The notes below the pieces were generated by a model that saw only the letters and a list, made by a program, of their open reading frames with translations, did no database searches and was not told the origin of the DNA. The position numbers and the translations under genes were made by a program. Below are positions 52,641 through 61,933 of a stretch of 64,000 nt of DNA, in pieces. Numbering within the stretch: position 1 is the first letter of the stretch; the number at the start of each line of letters is the position of its first letter. Origin of the DNA: Romboutsia lituseburensis DSM 797 (GTDB lineage: Bacteria > Bacillota > Clostridia > Peptostreptococcales > Peptostreptococcaceae). The stretch spans positions 372,001 to 436,000 of the forward strand of contig NZ_FNGW01000002.1 of the NCBI RefSeq assembly GCF_900103615.1, read 5' to 3'.

Positions 52641-54021
52641 CTATCTTTTCAGTAGAAATGATATATATTTGTTCAGTATACATGTTTATCATATAAACAT
52701 CTTTAGGCTTAAAGAAACCTTTATTTACCAATTCATAATAGTATAAATTATCATTTGAGTTTAATATTTGATCAAATTTTTGCGTATCTTCTACATATCT
52801 ACTAGCTTTTTCCTTATCTATTTGAGTTATTTCTTTATATTTTTCTTCTTTTTCTTGTAACTTGTTATCTAAAATAAATTGAGCTTTTTCTGAACTAATT
52901 GTAAATTGAATTTTACCATCTGCTTTTGCTCTAAAATAGCCATCTGAATAATTATTTTCATAATATTTTTCATTGTCTCTATAAGAGTATATTTCTTTTG
53001 TTTTTGCATTTATCAAAACTTCATTAACTAAAACTTCATACTCAAAAACTTCTACGTAATAATATTTATTACCATCTATCATTTGATAAAATGAATTTAT
53101 TGATAAATTATCTTTTTTCTTCCCACTTTTTTTAGATATCAAATTAACAATATCATTAGAAGATAATGTGTATAGAGATAGCTTTTTACTATACTCTTTT
53201 TCTAAGCTTAATATATTTTCATCATCTTCATAGTAAGTTTTTATATATTGGACATATTTTAGTGCTTGTTCATAATTTCCGTTAGAATCACATTCATCTA
53301 TTTTTTGTCTATAATAGTCATACATAGTCTCTATACATTGTTTTCTCTGCTTTTGTGCTAGTTCATAATATTTTTTATCTTTTTCTAAAACCTTATCATA
53401 TCCCTGTATTGCCTCATAGTACATATGATTATCATGATTTTTTTTAGCTTCTTCATAAACGTTTCTTGATTGATATAGCTCTTTAATATTATTTTTATAT
53501 CCATCTAATTCATTTACAATTCCATTTAGCATAGAAATTGTATTCATATATGATAAAGAAATATCGTAAGTTATATTTTCATCTTTATACATTTCACTTA
53601 CACGTTTTGATTGATCTATAATTCGTTCTAAATCAATCTGAATATTCTCTAACGTATTTATAGTATTTATAAGACCAATATACTGTTCCTTTGGCATTTC
53701 CTCTCTTATATAGTTGTCTCCACTTTCTAATAACAGTTTATTTATTTTCTTTGTAATTGACTTATCAAACCTTTGCATTTTAGATTCTGAAAACTTTTTC
53801 TTACAGTCGGAATAATAATCAACAGCTACTGTGTATTGGCGACTCTCTATATTCTTCAATAATATATTAGATTCCTTTTCAACACTTAGTTCGTCACCAC
53901 TTAATACAAATATAATACCTAATAAAATTAAGCCTAATACAGATAATGAGCCTATAATAATTTTCTTCCTATGTAAATCTATACAATCTATACATTTATC
54001 AAAAGTTTCTTTAAAACCCAT
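52630..54021 (-). CDS. Membrane-anchored helical/TPR-like protein, unknown
   Basis: 463 residues. A short cytosolic start with DKCIDCIDLHRK precedes one membrane helix (about 21-42). The external part has helical repeats of TPR type (YTVAVDYYSDCKKKF, AIQGYDKVLEKDKKYYELAQ, NYEQALKYVQYIKTYYEDDEN) up to about residue 270. Then come two PepSY-like segments (about 300-440, EVFEYEVLVNEVLINAKTKEIYSYRD and ISSEKAQFILDNKLQEKEE). I do not recognise the family. It is 115 nt downstream of the PP2C gene and may share its transcript, so it could be a target or partner. Confidence 0.65.
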   Translation of the reverse strand: MGFKETFDKCIDCIDLHRKKIIIGSLSVLGLILLGIIFVLSGDELSVEKESNILLKNIESRQYTVAVDYYSDCKKKFSESKMQRFDKSITKKINKLLLESGDNYIREEMPKEQYIGLINTINTLENIQIDLERIIDQSKRVSEMYKDENITYDISLSYMNTISMLNGIVNELDGYKNNIKELYQSRNVYEEAKKNHDNHMYYEAIQGYDKVLEKDKKYYELAQKQRKQCIETMYDYYRQKIDECDSNGNYEQALKYVQYIKTYYEDDENILSLEKEYSKKLSLYTLSSNDIVNLISKKSGKKKDNLSINSFYQMIDGNKYYYVEVFEYEVLVNEVLINAKTKEIYSYRDNEKYYENNYSDGYFRAKADGKIQFTISSEKAQFILDNKLQEKEEKYKEITQIDKEKASRYVEDTQKFDQILNSNDNLYYYELVNKGFFKPKDVYMINMYTEQIYIISTEKIEEF

Positions 54022-54135
54022 GTTTTTTACCTTCCTTAAATTTTAGTAATTTATTCCTGATATAATATTCTATATTATATCATACATATAGATTATTAAC
54101 CATATGTTACTATAATAGTACATTGTGTCTATTAT

Positions 54136-54897
54136 TTATCTAATAAGGAAGATTATACTTATGTCATCTTTACTATTTAACTCACTTAATTTAGTTAAAT
54201 ATGAATTATATTCCTTTAGTAGCCTTAATCTATAAAATATATTGCTATTGTATTTATTTATGGTTTTTATTAAGCTCTTATAAAGATTTATTTCGCTTTC
54301 GAAACAATTTCCATATCCATCGGTAAATAAGATTATATTATCTATTGTGCGGTCATTTATATCTTCTACATAAAACAATATATTTTTAAATGCATCTTCT
54401 CTACCTAGAGAGTCTACTATATTATTACTTTTAGTTGGTACAACCTTGAAAAAGCTTTCATTGTCATTAACAATTATTTCTCCATCTCCTATTTTTAAAT
54501 ATAGTATATATTGTTTAGTGACAGCCACCGTAACTAAAGTTGTAGAATACTTTAGATATTCTATTTTATATGCTTTAGGGTGTGTTTTATAATAATCATC
54601 TTTTACTGCAGCCATCCATTTATTATATATACTTTTTTGGATAATCTCATTTTTTAACATTACTAATATATCACCTTTATCTTTATCTACTTCATTCTCA
54701 ATTACATCAATAGCAATGTCACAAGCTAATTTTGAACCTATATGACTATATTCAAAAAAATCACTGCTGTGTCCATCTGCCACACTACAAATTATATAAT
54801 CTTTAGACGATTTATATTTTAAACTATCTTGTGAACCATTGTTTTTTATAATATTTTTATATCCTATTGCACTACCCTTCAAAACTTTATAGTCCAT
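54136..54897 (-). CDS. PP2C-type serine/threonine protein phosphatase
   Basis: 253 residues with the metal-binding PP2C motifs: SVADGHSSDFFEYS (about 38-51), STTLVTVAVTKQYILYLKIGDGEIIV (about 118-143), LFTDGYGN (about 196-203) and SKDDISIIFL at the end. No membrane helix. It would dephosphorylate Ser/Thr in partner proteins with Mn2+ or Mg2+. No Hanks kinase is in the window. It is followed by a membrane TPR-like gene. GAGGTGAG precedes the ATG. Confidence 0.85.
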   Translation of the reverse strand: MDYKVLKGSAIGYKNIIKNNGSQDSLKYKSSKDYIICSVADGHSSDFFEYSHIGSKLACDIAIDVIENEVDKDKGDILVMLKNEIIQKSIYNKWMAAVKDDYYKTHPKAYKIEYLKYSTTLVTVAVTKQYILYLKIGDGEIIVNDNESFFKVVPTKSNNIVDSLGREDAFKNILFYVEDINDRTIDNIILFTDGYGNCFESEINLYKSLIKTINKYNSNIFYRLRLLKEYNSYLTKLSELNSKDDISIIFLIR

Positions 54898-54960
54898 ATT
54901 CTCACCTCTTTGTTTTTGAATTTACCTATACTTATTTTCTATTATTAAATAAAGAATTTT

Positions 54961-54999
54961 ATAACAAAAAAGCACAGCTTAAGCTGTGCTTTTTGTTAT
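54961..54999 (-). terminator. Terminator after small membrane protein gene
   Basis: Near-perfect palindrome, ATAACAAAAA-GCACAGCTT then the complement, just past the stop at 55006. Confidence 0.8.
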
Positions 55000-55005
55000 A
55001 TTTAA

Positions 55006-55314
55006 TTATGAGATTTTTCTTCTACTTCTAACAACTTCTTTTTGTCTATTTCTAGAAACCTTAGTTGTACTAACAGGCTTAGTTTTTTGAATCTTTCTCT
55101 TACTGTAAAATATCTTTTTATAATTAAATAGAACTAATCCTAAAGTCAGTCCCAATGTAATTCCTATAAATACCATAAAATAAATATCTAAACCTATAAA
55201 TATTCCCATTACTGCGTTTATTATTATCAATGAAAATATTAATAAACAACTCATAAAGCTCGACATAATTAACATCCTTAAGACATTATTCAATTTTCTA
55301 AATATCTTTTTCAA
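55006..55314 (-). CDS. Small two-helix membrane protein, unknown
   Basis: About 102 residues. Two hydrophobic helices (about 13-35 and 38-58) are followed by a strongly basic tail of about 40 residues (SKRKIQKTKPVSTTKVSRNRQ and more). It starts at TTG 55314, with GGGGTGAT 4 nt upstream; an in-frame ATG at 55392 would add 26 residues without a ribosome site. The basic tail could bind nucleic acid, phospholipid or teichoic acids. It is a short gene just before the PP2C gene on the same strand. Confidence 0.55.
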   Translation of the reverse strand: MKKIFRKLNNVLRMLIMSSFMSCLLIFSLIIINAVMGIFIGLDIYFMVFIGITLGLTLGLVLFNYKKIFYSKRKIQKTKPVSTTKVSRNRQKEVVRSRRKIS

Positions 55315-55517
55315 CTTTATCACCCCATATAATAGCAAATCTTTACATTTAATCTTATATTTAACTATAGCAAATATATCAAAAAATAGCAATTAATATT
55401 AATATTTTTTGATATATTTTGAAGTAAAATGTTATACCTTTATACGTCACAATAACTTAGGTTATTTAATACAATAAAAATAGGTTATATTTTATTTTAA
55501 ATTAAGGGGTGATATAT

Positions 55518-57299
55518 ATGCCATGTCTGCCAAGTTTAGGATCAAAAGCTCCTGATTTTAAGGCTAACACAACATTTGGACCTATACAATTGTCCGATTA
55601 TACAGGTAAATGGGTTGTATTATTTTCTCATCCTGGTGATTTTACACCAGTTTGTACAACTGAATTTTTATGCTTTGCAAAATACTATCCCGAATTTCAA
55701 AAAAGAAATACAGATTTAATTGGGCTTAGTATTGACAGTAATAGCTCTCATTTAGCATGGGTTTATAACATTTTTACTTTGACAGGGGTTGAAATTCCAT
55801 TTCCAATAATAGAAGATCGAGATATGAAAATTTCTAATTTATATGGTATGATTTCAGAACCTATGAGTAATACATCTACTATAAGATCTGTGTTTATAAT
55901 AGATGATAAGCAAATACTTAGAGCGATACTTTACTATCCATTAACAACAGGACGAAATATTCCTGAAATTTTAAGAATTATAGAAGCTTTACAAACTACA
56001 GATAAAGATAATGTTGTTACTCCAGCTAATTGGTTCCCAGGAATGCCGGTCATATTGCCATATCCAACAACATATAAAGAATTGAAAAAAAGAATAAAAA
56101 GTTGTGATAAAAATTGTACATGTATGGACTGGTACCTATGCTTTGTGCCTGATAAGAATGTAGAATTATCAGATAATAACTTTGCTAATTATATACCTTG
56201 TGTTCCTAAAAAAACAAAAACAACAAAAAAATCTTCTAGACCTCAGATAACTGATTTAAAAAATCAACCAATTGACGTAACATATTGTCCTGATGTAACT
56301 CCAATTGTAATGGAATATGTTTTAGGAAATCCTAAAAATGTTGATGCAAATTTACTTGATGCTGTTATTTATGCTTTTGTAGAAATAAAGCCAGATGGCA
56401 CATTACTTGTACCAACTCCTAAATATCTCAATCAGTTAGTTAACTTAAGAAAGGAAAATCCTGATCTGCAAGTTATCGCTGCAATAGGTGGTTGGGGTGC
56501 TGATGGTTTTTCTGATGCTGCTCTAACACCTGCATCTAGATATAATTTTGCAAGACAGGTAAATAGTCTTATTAATCAATATAAACTAGATGGAGTTGAT
56601 ATTGATTGGGAATATCCTGGAAGTAAAGCTGCTGGTATAAAAGCTCGACCTGAAGATAAAGAAAACTTCACACTATTGCTTACTGCTATAAGAGATGTAA
56701 TTGGAGATAATAAATGGTTAAGTGTAGCTTCTGTAGGGGATAATGCTATTTTAAATAGAGGTATAGAAGTTGATAAGATAGCTCCACTAATAAATTATTT
56801 TAATCTTATGAGCTATGATTTTACAGCAGGTGAAACTGGGGAAATGGGTCAAAGACATCAATCAAATCTTTATGAATCAAGCCTTTCATTGCCTGGATAT
56901 AGTGTAGATAAATGGATTAAAAATTTAGAAAATGCTGGTATGCCTAAATCTAAAATATTGTTAGGTCTTCCTTTTTATGGTAGATTGGGTGCTAAAATAA
57001 CACGATCTTTTGATGATTTAAGAGAAAATTATATAAATAAAAATGGTTATATATATAACTTTGATAATCAAGCTCAAGTGCCTTACTTAACTAAAGACGG
57101 ACTATTCGCTATGGCTTATGATAATGAACTATCAATATATTTAAAAGGTCAATATGTTTTAAAAAATTGCTTAGGAGGATTATTCGCGTGGACATCGACT
57201 TATGACCAAGCAAATATTTTAGCTAGAGCTATGTATAATAGTATAAACAACCCAGTTTTATTTAAGGAAGAATTAGAAAAAATGTTTGGACCTTTTTAA
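55518..57299 (+). CDS. cotE: CotE-like spore coat protein: peroxiredoxin-chitinase fusion
   Basis: 593 residues with two domains. Residues 1-200 are a 1-Cys-type AhpC/Prx6 peroxiredoxin: FSHPGDFTPVCTTEF with the peroxidatic Cys near 46. A Cys-rich linker (CDKNCTCMDWYLC, about 196-208) leads to a GH18 chitinase (about 250-590) with AAIGGW and LDGVDIDWEYPG (catalytic Glu near 365). This fusion is the layout of the C. difficile spore coat protein CotE, which degrades mucin and chitin; that is established for the family. The ATG at 55518 has GGGGTGAT upstream. It is monocistronic. No signal peptide, as expected for coat proteins made in the mother cell. Confidence 0.94.
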   Translation: MPCLPSLGSKAPDFKANTTFGPIQLSDYTGKWVVLFSHPGDFTPVCTTEFLCFAKYYPEFQKRNTDLIGLSIDSNSSHLAWVYNIFTLTGVEIPFPIIEDRDMKISNLYGMISEPMSNTSTIRSVFIIDDKQILRAILYYPLTTGRNIPEILRIIEALQTTDKDNVVTPANWFPGMPVILPYPTTYKELKKRIKSCDKNCTCMDWYLCFVPDKNVELSDNNFANYIPCVPKKTKTTKKSSRPQITDLKNQPIDVTYCPDVTPIVMEYVLGNPKNVDANLLDAVIYAFVEIKPDGTLLVPTPKYLNQLVNLRKENPDLQVIAAIGGWGADGFSDAALTPASRYNFARQVNSLINQYKLDGVDIDWEYPGSKAAGIKARPEDKENFTLLLTAIRDVIGDNKWLSVASVGDNAILNRGIEVDKIAPLINYFNLMSYDFTAGETGEMGQRHQSNLYESSLSLPGYSVDKWIKNLENAGMPKSKILLGLPFYGRLGAKITRSFDDLRENYINKNGYIYNFDNQAQVPYLTKDGLFAMAYDNELSIYLKGQYVLKNCLGGLFAWTSTYDQANILARAMYNSINNPVLFKEELEKMFGPF

Positions 57300-57315
57300 T
57301 ATTAATAAAATAAAT

Positions 57316-57348
57316 AAAAAGTAGAGGCTATATAACCTCTACTTTTTT
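57316..57348. terminator. Bidirectional terminator, cotE and rnhA
   Basis: AAAAAGTAGAGG and CCTCTACTTTTTT arms between the convergent genes. Confidence 0.85.
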
Positions 57349-57946
57349 AAATACCTAATGCTTGTTTTGCTAGTTTATCAGCTTGCTCATTATATTTATC
57401 ACCACTGTGAGCTTTAACCTTTACAAACTCAACGTTTAAATCTTTTTTTATAGTATCATAAAATCTTTTATAATTTTGAGTTCCTTCTTTATTTGCCTTC
57501 CATGCTCCACTGCACCACTTTTCTATGCCCTCATAGTCAAAGTATAATTTTAATTTTTTTATATCATTATGTATGCAATATTCCATAGCTATCTTTGCTG
57601 CTTCGATTTCACCAGCAACATTTCTCATTTCAACAAGAGATGGGGTATTTCCTTTTTCACTGCAAGTCTTTATAACTATACCATCTTTAATTAAAACTAC
57701 ACCAGAGCCATAGGCCCTTAAGCAATGCTCATAACTTCCATCTACATATGCTTCTAAATACTCACCATCTTCTTGCTCATTAATTGATATAGTGTTTCCC
57801 ATATATATGTTAGCTTCTTCTAAAGATGTAAAACTTTTATACTCAGCTCCTGAAAAACCACTTACTTGCTCTTTACATTTATCCCAGGTATTATATATTC
57901 CATTTTTTTTACCTTTTCTCACTGCATAATACTTTTTCTTTGCCAA
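57347..57946 (-). CDS. rnhA: Ribonuclease HI with N-terminal viroplasmin domain
   Basis: 199 residues. The first 50 (KKKYYAVRKGKKNGIYNTWDKCKEQVSGFSGAEYKSF, read as about 3-40) form the caulimovirus viroplasmin / RNase H1 hybrid-binding domain. The catalytic domain follows with EAYVDGSY (Asp near 68), AGEIEAAKIAM (Glu near 111), YFDYEGIEKW (Asp near 133) and EQADKLAKQAL (Asp near 192), the four metal-binding acids of RNase HI. It cleaves RNA in RNA-DNA hybrids. Single gene, convergent with cotE. Confidence 0.93.
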   Translation of the reverse strand: MAKKKYYAVRKGKKNGIYNTWDKCKEQVSGFSGAEYKSFTSLEEANIYMGNTISINEQEDGEYLEAYVDGSYEHCLRAYGSGVVLIKDGIVIKTCSEKGNTPSLVEMRNVAGEIEAAKIAMEYCIHNDIKKLKLYFDYEGIEKWCSGAWKANKEGTQNYKRFYDTIKKDLNVEFVKVKAHSGDKYNEQADKLAKQALGI

Positions 57947-58105
57947 ATTCTCACTTCCTCATATTTTTACAATTTTTTTTATAACCACTATTTTATCCTA
58001 AACACATTGATTTTAACAAGTTTTATTTATATTAGAATTGTCTAAATTTTTTATATTTTCTATGTTGTATATTATTTCCTGCTTTATTATTTTAAGTTTT
58101 CATGA

Positions 58106-58111
58106 TATAAT
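58106..58111 (+). promoter_or_regulatory. Extended -10 promoter of the lysine riboswitch transcript
   Basis: TATAAT with the extended TGA-N element (TGATATAAT); a weak TTTATT -35 lies 17 nt upstream at 58083-58088. Transcription would begin near 58118, just before the aptamer. Confidence 0.6.
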
Positions 58112-58127
58112 TTTCTAAACAAATAAA

Positions 58128-58383
58128 ATAATCGGATATAACCTAATGGTAGAGGTCGCATTGTTAATTAGTAATTTTGTGGAGGTAAGCACGTAGAAGC
58201 AAGATAAAAGGTAACTGTGCCGAAATATATAAGTAATGCTTTAATCTTATATGTTGGGGTCATGTAAAATATATATGACACTGTCACATGAATATGTGGA
58301 GTACTATCTTTAGATTAAGTTTTTATTCAATTTTTTGATTGAATTCTTAAGTCTAGGATAACTTCATCCTAGACTTTTTTTAA
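58128..58383 (+). promoter_or_regulatory. Lysine riboswitch (L box) with terminator
   Basis: Core L-box elements are AGAGGTCGCA (58151-58160), GTGGAGGTAAGCACG, AACTGTGCCGAA (58213-58224), TTGGGGTC (58254-58261) and CTGTCACA (58281-58288), ending GTGGAGTACTATC. The segment TAGATTAAG (58311-58319) can pair with CTTAAGTCTA (58346-58355), the 5' arm of the terminator AAGTCTAGGAT/ATCCTAGACTT (58349-58376) with a T7 run. Lysine binding would free the terminator and shut off the transporter gene. Confidence 0.92.
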
Positions 58384-58437
58384 TCTCAAAATTTCTCCTT
58401 TATGTTATATTCGTCATAAATTATTGGAGGATTTATT

Positions 58438-59874
58438 ATGACATCAAGAAGTAAAAAGCAGGCAACATTATTTGACGCAATTTTATGTGTAGGTTTTTTA
58501 GTTACAGTTTTAGTTACATGTTTGGTATTTTTAAAAGAATATGAGATTTCTGCCCATGTTCCACTAGTAGCTGGAGCTATATTTACAGCTACTATAGCTG
58601 TATTCAAATTAGGATTTACTTGGAAAGAATTAGAGGAAGGAATTTTATTAACTATAAATACTACTATGCAAGCTATTCTAATCCTTTTAGTTGTAGGAAT
58701 GCTAATTGGAACTTGGATACTTGGTGGTGTTGTTCCTGCTATGATATATTGGGGACTTAATATACTATCACCTTCTATATTTTTAGTTGCAACAACATTA
58801 ATCTGTGCAATAGTTTCAATTTCTACTGGTTCTTCATGGACTACAGCAGGGACTATAGGTATCGCTCTTTTAGGTATAGGAAGTGCATTAGGTATACCTA
58901 ATACTATAATAGCCGGTGCTATTATATCAGGTGCTTATTTCGGAGACAAAATGTCACCATTATCAGATACAACTAACTTAGCTCCAGCAATGGCTGGAAC
59001 TACTTTATTCGAACATATTAATCATATGTTATATACAACTATTCCAGCACTTTTAATATCTCTTATTCTTTATGGAATAATAGGTTTTAAATATGCAGGT
59101 AGCCAAATTGATACTACTCAAATATCACAAATTCAAAATGCTTTAATAAACAATTATAATACATTGTCACCATTATTACTTTTAGTACCAGTTGCAGTTA
59201 TAGTAATGGTTATATTTAAAGTTCCAGCTATACCTGGCCTTATAGCAGGTGTTTTATTAGGAGCTATAGTTTCTGTAGTTTTCCAAGGTGCATCTATAGC
59301 TGATGTATTTGTAGTTGCTAAAGGTGGTTATGTATCATCAACTGGTATGGATTTCGTTGATCAACTTCTTACTCGAGGTGGATTAGATAGTATGCTTGGA
59401 ACTGTTTCATTAATGCTTTGTGCTTTAACTGTAGGTGGTATATTAGAGAAAACAGGTATGCTAGAGGCATTAGCTAGAGCTATATTGAAAGTTGCTAAAG
59501 GAACTTTCGGCTTAATAGCTGCAACAATATTTACTTGTATAGGAACTAACTTAGCAGTTGCAGATCAATATTTAGCAATAGTAATACCAGGAAGTATGTA
59601 TAAAGATGCTTTTATAAAACAAGGACTTGATCCTAAAAACTTATCTAGAGCATTAGAAGATAGTGCTACAATAACTTCACCTCTTATTCCTTGGAATACA
59701 TGTGGAGCATATATGTCAGCAACTTTAGGAGTCGGATCATTTGCATTTTTACCATTTGCATTCTTTAACTTAATTTGTCCTTTAATTTCTTTATTCTATG
59801 GTGCAACAGGTATAACAATAGCAAAACTTTCTGATAATGAAAAAAAATCTTTAATTGATCAAAAAGCAGCTTAA
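58438..59874 (+). CDS. NhaC-family antiporter, probably lysine-linked transporter
   Basis: 478 residues with about eleven or twelve membrane helices. The NhaC-type conserved stretches are STGSSWTTAGTIGIALLGIG (about 131-150), GAIISGAYFGDKMSPLSDTTNLAP (about 160-183) and SLMLCALTVGGILEKTGMLEALARAILK (about 320-350, read as parts). Annotated relatives are Na+/H+ antiporters, but NhaC proteins under a lysine riboswitch are thought to carry lysine, and here the riboswitch sits about 55 nt upstream with its terminator. The start has GGAGG before ATG. Confidence 0.9.
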   Translation: MTSRSKKQATLFDAILCVGFLVTVLVTCLVFLKEYEISAHVPLVAGAIFTATIAVFKLGFTWKELEEGILLTINTTMQAILILLVVGMLIGTWILGGVVPAMIYWGLNILSPSIFLVATTLICAIVSISTGSSWTTAGTIGIALLGIGSALGIPNTIIAGAIISGAYFGDKMSPLSDTTNLAPAMAGTTLFEHINHMLYTTIPALLISLILYGIIGFKYAGSQIDTTQISQIQNALINNYNTLSPLLLLVPVAVIVMVIFKVPAIPGLIAGVLLGAIVSVVFQGASIADVFVVAKGGYVSSTGMDFVDQLLTRGGLDSMLGTVSLMLCALTVGGILEKTGMLEALARAILKVAKGTFGLIAATIFTCIGTNLAVADQYLAIVIPGSMYKDAFIKQGLDPKNLSRALEDSATITSPLIPWNTCGAYMSATLGVGSFAFLPFAFFNLICPLISLFYGATGITIAKLSDNEKKSLIDQKAA

Positions 59875-59907
59875 AAAATGGCTATCTAAATTAGATAGCC
59901 ATTTTTT
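59873..59907. terminator. Terminator after the NhaC-family gene
   Basis: AAAAAATGGCTATCTAA and TTAGATAGCCATTTTTT perfect 17-bp arms around one A; bidirectional, since the antiporter gene at 59922 converges. Confidence 0.9.
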
Positions 59908-59921
59908 ATTTAATATTTAAA

Positions 59922-60875
59922 TTATTGTCTTATTATTACAAAAACCATATATACAATATAAAGTATTGCTAAAATTGCACCTTCAAATTTGTTGATACTT
60001 TTTCTTGTTGCTGCTAATGCATATGCTAGTATAGTTACTATTATCATTATCAGCATATCTATAAATACAACTGGATGAACTGATATATTACTTATTGTAG
60101 CGGATAAACCTAAAACGAATAAAATATTAAATAAATTAGATCCCACTACGTTTCCTATAGCTATATCACTCTCACCTTTTCTAGCTGCTATTATACTAGT
60201 AACAAACTCTGGTAATGATGTTCCAACTGCAACTATTGTAAGCCCAACTAGATTTTCACTCATTCCCCAGGCAATAGCTATGCTACTAGCACTGTTTACT
60301 ACTAATTGTCCTCCTATTAATATTCCTATTATACCTAAAGCACTCATTAAAATACTTTTCCCCATTGATATATTTTCTTTTGCTTGTTCTACATTCATAT
60401 CTTCTTTTGATGTTAAAGCCATTTCTATTAAATAATACATAAATATTCCAAATAATGATAATAACATTAGTCCATCTGCTCTAGTTAGTAAATTTTCATT
60501 ATATCCTTGAAATTTAATATCATGAGCCAATATCAATAAAACTACAGAAGCTAGAATTGCAAAAGGAAATTCTTTTATTATAGTGCTTTTTTGAACTTTT
60601 ATAGGATTTATAAAAGCTGCAATACCAACAACCGCTAATATATTAAATATATTAGATCCTACTACATTTGCTATAGCCATATCATTGTTTCCTTTTAATG
60701 CTGCTGTAACGCTAACAGCAGCTTCAGGAGCACTTGTTCCAAAAGCTACTATAGTTAATCCTATTATTAAAGTAGGAACATTAAATATTTTAGCTATAGA
60801 TGATGATCCTACTACAAAAGTATCTGCCCCTTTTATCAACAATAAAAAACCTATTATAAGCAATATATAACTCAT
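59922..60875 (-). CDS. Calcium/sodium antiporter of the CaCA family
   Basis: About 317 residues with ten to eleven membrane helices in two inverted repeats, each with the ion-binding alpha motif: VAFGTSAPEAAVSVTAALKG (about 45-64) and VAVGTSLPEFVTSIIAARKG (about 215-234); GNVVGSNLFNILFVLG and GSNIFNILAVVG follow. It exchanges Ca2+ for Na+ (or H+). The start is ATG 60875, preceded by AAAGGATG; the upstream ATG at 60902 would add nine residues with no site. Single gene. Confidence 0.9.
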   Translation of the reverse strand: MSYILLIIGFLLLIKGADTFVVGSSSIAKIFNVPTLIIGLTIVAFGTSAPEAAVSVTAALKGNNDMAIANVVGSNIFNILAVVGIAAFINPIKVQKSTIIKEFPFAILASVVLLILAHDIKFQGYNENLLTRADGLMLLSLFGIFMYYLIEMALTSKEDMNVEQAKENISMGKSILMSALGIIGILIGGQLVVNSASSIAIAWGMSENLVGLTIVAVGTSLPEFVTSIIAARKGESDIAIGNVVGSNLFNILFVLGLSATISNISVHPVVFIDMLIMIIVTILAYALAATRKSINKFEGAILAILYIVYMVFVIIRQ

Positions 60876-61032
60876 AAAAACATCCTTTCTGTACATCCTC
60901 ATTTAATTAAATATATTATATATATTTTGTAAAATATTCTATCTTATTCAAAATATATACTTTATGGTATGAATAATTTTCAACTACATTTTTAATACTA
61001 ATAAAAACATTACATATGAAAGGAGAATTTTA

Positions 61033-61884
61033 ATGAAAAAATTAACTTTACTTGCATTTACATTAATATCTATATTATCTGTAGGATGTTCTATGAGCAA
61101 TAAGCAATCTGAAACTAATAATACTAATAAAGCAATAGAGCAAACTTCTAATGATATGGATAAATTAATTGATTCTAAATTTAAAGACATTGAAAAGTCA
61201 TTTGGAACACCTTACTCATCTACATTTTATATTAATACTGAGGATTTAAAAGGCAAAAACATAGAAAATTTAACTATGGATGATCTCCGTGACAGTGTCA
61301 CTATATTATCAACATATAAAAATAATAAAAAATCTGACGATTATGTACACGTTTATTATGAAAATGGTGTTGTTAAAGATTCAGTAACTGGAGGATATAA
61401 CTTAAGAACATCTGAAAAGTTTAATAAAGATAAATTTAAAAACGCTGAATACAAAGTAGAATTTTATAAAGGAAAAGGTGTAATATGTAAAACAGATTTT
61501 GTTTTAGATTATGCTAAGGAAAATTTAATAGGAAAAACTATAAAGGATTTTGAAAATTCATATTATGTTAAATCAGCTAATTTTATAGCCTCTACAACAA
61601 ATAGTACAGATAAATTATATTTTTATCCTTTAGTTCCTCATGAAGTTTATCCTTCTAAGGAACATAATCATCCTAAATACGCTTCAAACAGTGATGTTAA
61701 ACTAGATACAGTAAATCCTGTAAATAATAATATTAGTACTACAAATAAATCTGACAGCAAAGATATTAATGAAGATGCTGATTCTGCAGTAATTGTTTAT
61801 ACTAAAGATGATAAAATACAATCCATAGAAATAGTTGATAATAATTTTATACTTGGTCTTATGGATAAAACTTTTACTAAGTAA
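61033..61884 (+). CDS. Lipoprotein of unknown function
   Basis: 283 residues. The signal peptide ends with the lipobox LSVGC (Cys near 19), so the mature protein is lipid-anchored outside the membrane. An Asn/Thr/Ser/Gln-rich spacer (about 20-45) follows. The folded part has KDIEKSFGTPYSSTFYINTEDLKGKNIENLTMDDL (about 53-87), a Ca- or ligand-type pattern, and a His-rich stretch HEVYPSKEHNHPKY near 215-228 that might bind metal. I do not recognise the family. AAAGGAG precedes the ATG. It is divergent from the Ca2+/Na+ antiporter gene, with about 155 nt between. Confidence 0.65.
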   Translation: MKKLTLLAFTLISILSVGCSMSNKQSETNNTNKAIEQTSNDMDKLIDSKFKDIEKSFGTPYSSTFYINTEDLKGKNIENLTMDDLRDSVTILSTYKNNKKSDDYVHVYYENGVVKDSVTGGYNLRTSEKFNKDKFKNAEYKVEFYKGKGVICKTDFVLDYAKENLIGKTIKDFENSYYVKSANFIASTTNSTDKLYFYPLVPHEVYPSKEHNHPKYASNSDVKLDTVNPVNNNISTTNKSDSKDINEDADSAVIVYTKDDKIQSIEIVDNNFILGLMDKTFTK

Positions 61885-61893
61885 TAAAATAAT

Positions 61894-61932
61894 AAAAAAA
61901 GGTGACTTTCTCTAAAGAAAATCACCTTTTTT
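61894..61932. terminator. Bidirectional terminator, lipoprotein and AbgT genes
   Basis: AAAAAAAGGTGA and TCACCTTTTTT arms with TTTC/GAAA pairing inside, between convergent genes. Confidence 0.85.
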
Positions 61933-61933
61933 A

